DNA from: Streptomyces sp. S3(2020)
Lineage (GTDB): Bacteria > Actinomycetota > Actinomycetes > Streptomycetales > Streptomycetaceae
DNA: 62,601 nt
NCBI RefSeq assembly: GCF_013044505.1
Contig: NZ_JABERD010000033.1
Span: forward strand, 1 to 62,601
Direction: 5' to 3'
Every line of letters starts with the position of its first letter. Within the stretch, counting starts at the first letter, position 1. This document shows positions 60,099 through 62,601 of this stretch, piece by piece. Made by a program: the position numbers and the translations under genes. The notes under the pieces are model-generated. The model saw only the letters and a list, made by a program, of their open reading frames with translations. It searched no databases and was not told the origin of the DNA.

Positions 60099-60923
60099 TC
60101 ATTCGTCGGCTGCCAGGCGTGACAGGAGGAACGTGATGATCTCATCGCGGGCGTGGAGGGTGGGGTGCCCTTCCTCGTCGACGAGGTGGGCGGTCACCAC
60201 GCTGTGCGGCGTGCCGACGATGTCCTTGAAGAAAGGCGGTGGCGTGGTGTTGGCGGCGGTGCCGCTGACGACCCGGCCGTCGAAGCGCTCGCCCAGCAGG
60301 GCGCTATAGGCGGCGAAGCGCCGGGCGGTGCACCAGCGGTCGTTGTCGAAGCGGTAGCCCAGGGCCGTGAGGTCGTCACGCTCGAAGCGCTCCTTGATCG
60401 CCTCCGCGTCCGCGGGCGAGAGTTCCAGCCCGGCCGGGTCGTCCAGGGGGAGCGAGGGATGGTTGACGACCGGAGCGATCACGGAGGGCTCCAGGGTCAT
60501 GGTGAGGGCGAAGTTGCCGGTGAAGCACATCCCCACCACGCCCGCGCCCGGGCCACCGCATGCGTCGTGCGCCCGCCGCGCCAGGGCACGGAGCCAGTCC
60601 ACGACGGGACTGGTGCCGCCGCCCGCGAAGACCCGGAACTCCTGGCTCACGCAGGCTCGCTTCATCACCGCCGTGCCGGAAGCCGCCGTCGGGTAGGCGC
60701 CGTCGGTGCCGAACAGTGACGGCATGTAGACCGTGAACCCGGCGTCGCGCACCCAACGGGCGAAGCGGGCCACGTCGGGACTGATGCCCGGCATCTCCGG
60801 CAGCACGATCACCGCGGGACCGGCTCCGGTGACATGGACCGCCCTGCTCACGCCGTCGAACGTCATCTCGTGGCGGTGGAAGTCGGTCAGCGGATCATCG
60901 CGATCCGCCTCGTAGCTGGTCAT
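60099..60923 (-). CDS. Dienelactone hydrolase family protein
   Basis: 274 aa alpha/beta hydrolase with a cysteine nucleophile: VVGMCFTGNFALTM (Cys133), conserved Glu in VLPEMPGISP and the catalytic His region in DEEGHPTLHAR. This matches dienelactone hydrolases. ATG at 60923 with GGAGGAG upstream. It is divergent from a GlxA-type AraC regulator with 122 bp between starts; that regulator probably controls it. Confidence 0.87.
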   Translation of the reverse strand: MTSYEADRDDPLTDFHRHEMTFDGVSRAVHVTGAGPAVIVLPEMPGISPDVARFARWVRDAGFTVYMPSLFGTDGAYPTAASGTAVMKRACVSQEFRVFAGGGTSPVVDWLRALARRAHDACGGPGAGVVGMCFTGNFALTMTLEPSVIAPVVNHPSLPLDDPAGLELSPADAEAIKERFERDDLTALGYRFDNDRWCTARRFAAYSALLGERFDGRVVSGTAANTTPPPFFKDIVGTPHSVVTAHLVDEEGHPTLHARDEIITFLLSRLAADE

Positions 60924-61045
60924 GGCGGGCTCCTCCCGACGGGGCATCGGGGCCATGCTGACCGGGCGGGCCCTTCCGGACCGAGGGGCGGGATCGCCAT
61001 ACTCCAGGGTGATCCCGCCATACGGGTGCCGAAGGGAGATGCCTC

Positions 61046-62041
61046 ATGGGGCCGACCGGTCCACTGCGCGTCGGTGTGCTCGCCTACCCGGGCTGCTTCG
61101 CGTCGGAGGTGTTCGGGGTCGTCGATCTGCTGACGATGGGCAGCCACGTCACCCGGGCAGGCGGGGGCCCGTCCACGCCGTTCGAGACCGTCGTGGTCTC
61201 GCCCAGACGGCGCGTCACCGCCTCGGGCGGTGTCGCGCTCGGGGTGGTCCCGCCTCGCGACGTCGATGTCCTGGTGGTGCCGGGTTTCGAGCCGGCCCCG
61301 GGGAAGGACCCGGCCCTCGCTCTGGACGCCCTGCGACCGGAGATCGAAGCGATCCGGGCGCACGCCGATCGCGGAATCGCCGTGGTGTCGATATGCGTCG
61401 GTGCGTTCCTGCTCGGCGAGGCCGGTCTCCTCGCCGGGCGACGGGCCACGACCGCCTGGCTGTTCGCGGGCCAACTCGCCCGCAGGTATCCCGATGCCGA
61501 CATCACGGCACAGGAACTGGTCGTCAGCGACGGCGGCGTCACCACGACGGCGGCCTTCAGCGCGATGTACGACTTCGTACTGAACCTCATCCAGCATCAC
61601 TGCGGGCGCACCGCGGCACGCCGAACCGCTCGGATCGCACTCATCGACGACGCCCGCATCTCCCAGGCCCCCTACGTCGACGACGAACTCCTGCCCACCC
61701 CCGGCGACGGCTTCTGCGCCCAGGTGCAGCGATTCCTCGACCAGCACCTACAGGACCGATACCACCTGCCCACGCTCGCCGAGCACTTTCACGTCAGCAC
61801 ACGGACCCTGCTGCGACGCTACAAACACGAGACAGGCGAGTCGCCCCTCGTCCACCTGCAACGGGCCCGGATGCGCAGGGCCCAACACCTGCTGGAGAGC
61901 ACGGACCGCACCGTCCGTCAGATCCATCTCGAAATCGGATACCGCGACCACGGCACCTTCGCCACGCTCTTCACCCGGCACTTCGGAGTCCGCCCCACCG
62001 ACTACCGGGCCGGCTTCCACCGTGAACAAGCCTCCCCGTGA
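61046..62041 (+). CDS. GlxA-type transcriptional regulator (DJ-1/PfpI + AraC helix-turn-helix)
   Basis: 331 aa. The N-terminal DJ-1/PfpI-like domain (1-180) has its elbow Cys117 in VVSICVGAFLLGEAGLLAGR; the C-terminal AraC-type DNA-binding domain (about 225-325) contains LAEHFHVSTRTLLRRYKHETG and IGYRDHGTFATLFTRHFGVRPTDYR. ATG at 61046. It is divergent from the dienelactone hydrolase gene and likely activates it. Confidence 0.92.
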   Translation: MGPTGPLRVGVLAYPGCFASEVFGVVDLLTMGSHVTRAGGGPSTPFETVVVSPRRRVTASGGVALGVVPPRDVDVLVVPGFEPAPGKDPALALDALRPEIEAIRAHADRGIAVVSICVGAFLLGEAGLLAGRRATTAWLFAGQLARRYPDADITAQELVVSDGGVTTTAAFSAMYDFVLNLIQHHCGRTAARRTARIALIDDARISQAPYVDDELLPTPGDGFCAQVQRFLDQHLQDRYHLPTLAEHFHVSTRTLLRRYKHETGESPLVHLQRARMRRAQHLLESTDRTVRQIHLEIGYRDHGTFATLFTRHFGVRPTDYRAGFHREQASP

Positions 62042-62079
62042 TCGCTATGCCCCGCGAACGGCTCCGTCGGGTGTCCGGG

Positions 62080-62601
62080 TCAGGCCCATGGGCCGATGAC
62101 GGTGAAGGAACGGCTGGCTCGGTACGCGGCGGTGTTCTCGGAGGCGTCGAGCCACAGCTGGAGGTTGTCCCGGTGACGGAGGTAGCGGCCGGGGTAGTTG
62201 TACGACTCCAGGGAGATGGATCCGGCGGTGGAGCCGGAGCGGGCGCAGAAGGTGGCGTCCTTCTGGAAGAGGGCGGATCCGTCGTTGTCGTCCAGCCGGA
62301 GGCGGAAGGCGTAGTGCCGCAGATACCGGCCCGTGGCGTCCCTCAGCGAGTAGCAACGGGAGTCGGCGAGCCCGGGAACGAAGGTGAAGGTGGCGGCCTG
62401 TCGGGTGCCTGCGGGGCTGGCAGCTCCGACCTTGCTCAGGATGCCGAGCCGGCCGGACTGGCTGACATAGTCGCCGGGGCTGTCGACCGACCGTAGGGCG
62501 TGCCGCCCCGAGATCCGAGAATCAGCCGTCGGCGGCGGGGCTGTTGTCGACGTCGGTGTCGGCGTCGGCCGGGCGGACTCGCTCGGGGATGGGGACGGGG
62601 A
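62080..62601 (-). CDS. C-terminal part of a secreted protein with an AbfB (arabinose-binding) domain
   Basis: Partial gene: only the last 173 codons lie in the window and the frame runs open through the right edge. A Pro/Ser/Thr linker (SPSPSPSESARPTPTPTSTT) leads to an AbfB beta-trefoil domain: GRHALRSVDSPGDYVSQSG, GRYLRHYAFRLRLDDNDG, SISLESYNYPGRYLRHRDN and FTVIGPWA-stop. AbfB domains bind arabinoxylan side chains, and the linker is typical of secreted Streptomyces glycoside hydrolases or proteins of unknown function. The catalytic part is outside the window. Confidence 0.85.
   Translation of the reverse strand, partial: SPSPSPSESARPTPTPTSTTAPPPTADSRISGRHALRSVDSPGDYVSQSGRLGILSKVGAASPAGTRQAATFTFVPGLADSRCYSLRDATGRYLRHYAFRLRLDDNDGSALFQKDATFCARSGSTAGSISLESYNYPGRYLRHRDNLQLWLDASENTAAYRASRSFTVIGPWA

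Noticed and set aside
62038..62496. 152-aa plus-strand frame at the right edge
   Set aside because: Shadow of the AbfB-domain gene on the other strand, whose motifs are clear although its start lies outside the window.

Overview
The window is high-GC actinobacterial DNA, almost certainly from a Streptomyces chromosome. Codon third positions are nearly all G or C, GTG and TTG starts are common, operons are joined by ATGA/GTGA overlaps, and the gene families are typical of the genus. I saw no rRNA, tRNA, CRISPR array or insertion sequence. All calls come from reading the sequence; no database search was run.

Layout. (1) 87-6210: a sugar phosphotransferase locus. A beta-glucoside-type EIIBCA permease diverges from a Gfo/Idh/MocA oxidoreductase, a histidine phosphatase, HPr and Enzyme I. 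Both transcripts begin with a BglG/LicT-type RNA antiterminator overlapping a terminator, but no antiterminator gene lies in the window. (2) 6248-14650: a nine-gene minus-strand operon of the nit1C / MSMEG_0565-0572 nitrogen-starvation type (small protein, flavoprotein, amidohydrolase, Sll0783-like protein, radical SAM, GNAT-AIR synthase fusion, two C-N hydrolases, glycosyltransferase). One C-N hydrolase has lost its catalytic Cys and Glu. (3) 14843-25179: an IclR-headed minus-strand operon with an OpuC-type ABC importer, a nitrilase-family enzyme, a DUF6282-like hydrolase and a FAD/Fe-S dehydrogenase, ending in an acetyl-xylan-esterase gene with an internal stop and a LysR remnant. (4) 25277-38792: an alpha/beta hydrolase, an HTH-STAND-WD40 protein, a lipoprotein polysaccharide deacetylase, a PadR-controlled ABC exporter, an unknown protein, CorA and an ArsR-like regulator. 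(5) 38810-44696: an ABC transporter without a binding protein and with a possible leader peptide, a frameshifted Tat-exported metallo-beta-lactamase-fold gene, and a TetR regulator.

(6) 44747-55092 is the most coherent system: three LigM-like tetrahydrofolate-dependent O-demethylase paralogues with MetF, PurU and FolD, plus folate-supply genes (folP, pabB) and TetR and LacI regulators. Together these could strip methyl groups onto tetrahydrofolate, oxidise them to formate and regenerate the cofactor. A recurring 14-bp palindrome, consensus CTARATCGATYTAG, sits before folP, the second and third demethylase genes and lacI, and appears to mark one LacI regulon.

(7) 55194-62601: a DUF3500 secreted protein, an acyltransferase, a DUF2975/XRE pair behind tandem palindromes, a GNAT acetyltransferase, a small monooxygenase-fold protein, a dienelactone hydrolase divergent from a GlxA-type AraC regulator, and the C-terminal AbfB domain of a secreted protein cut by the window edge.
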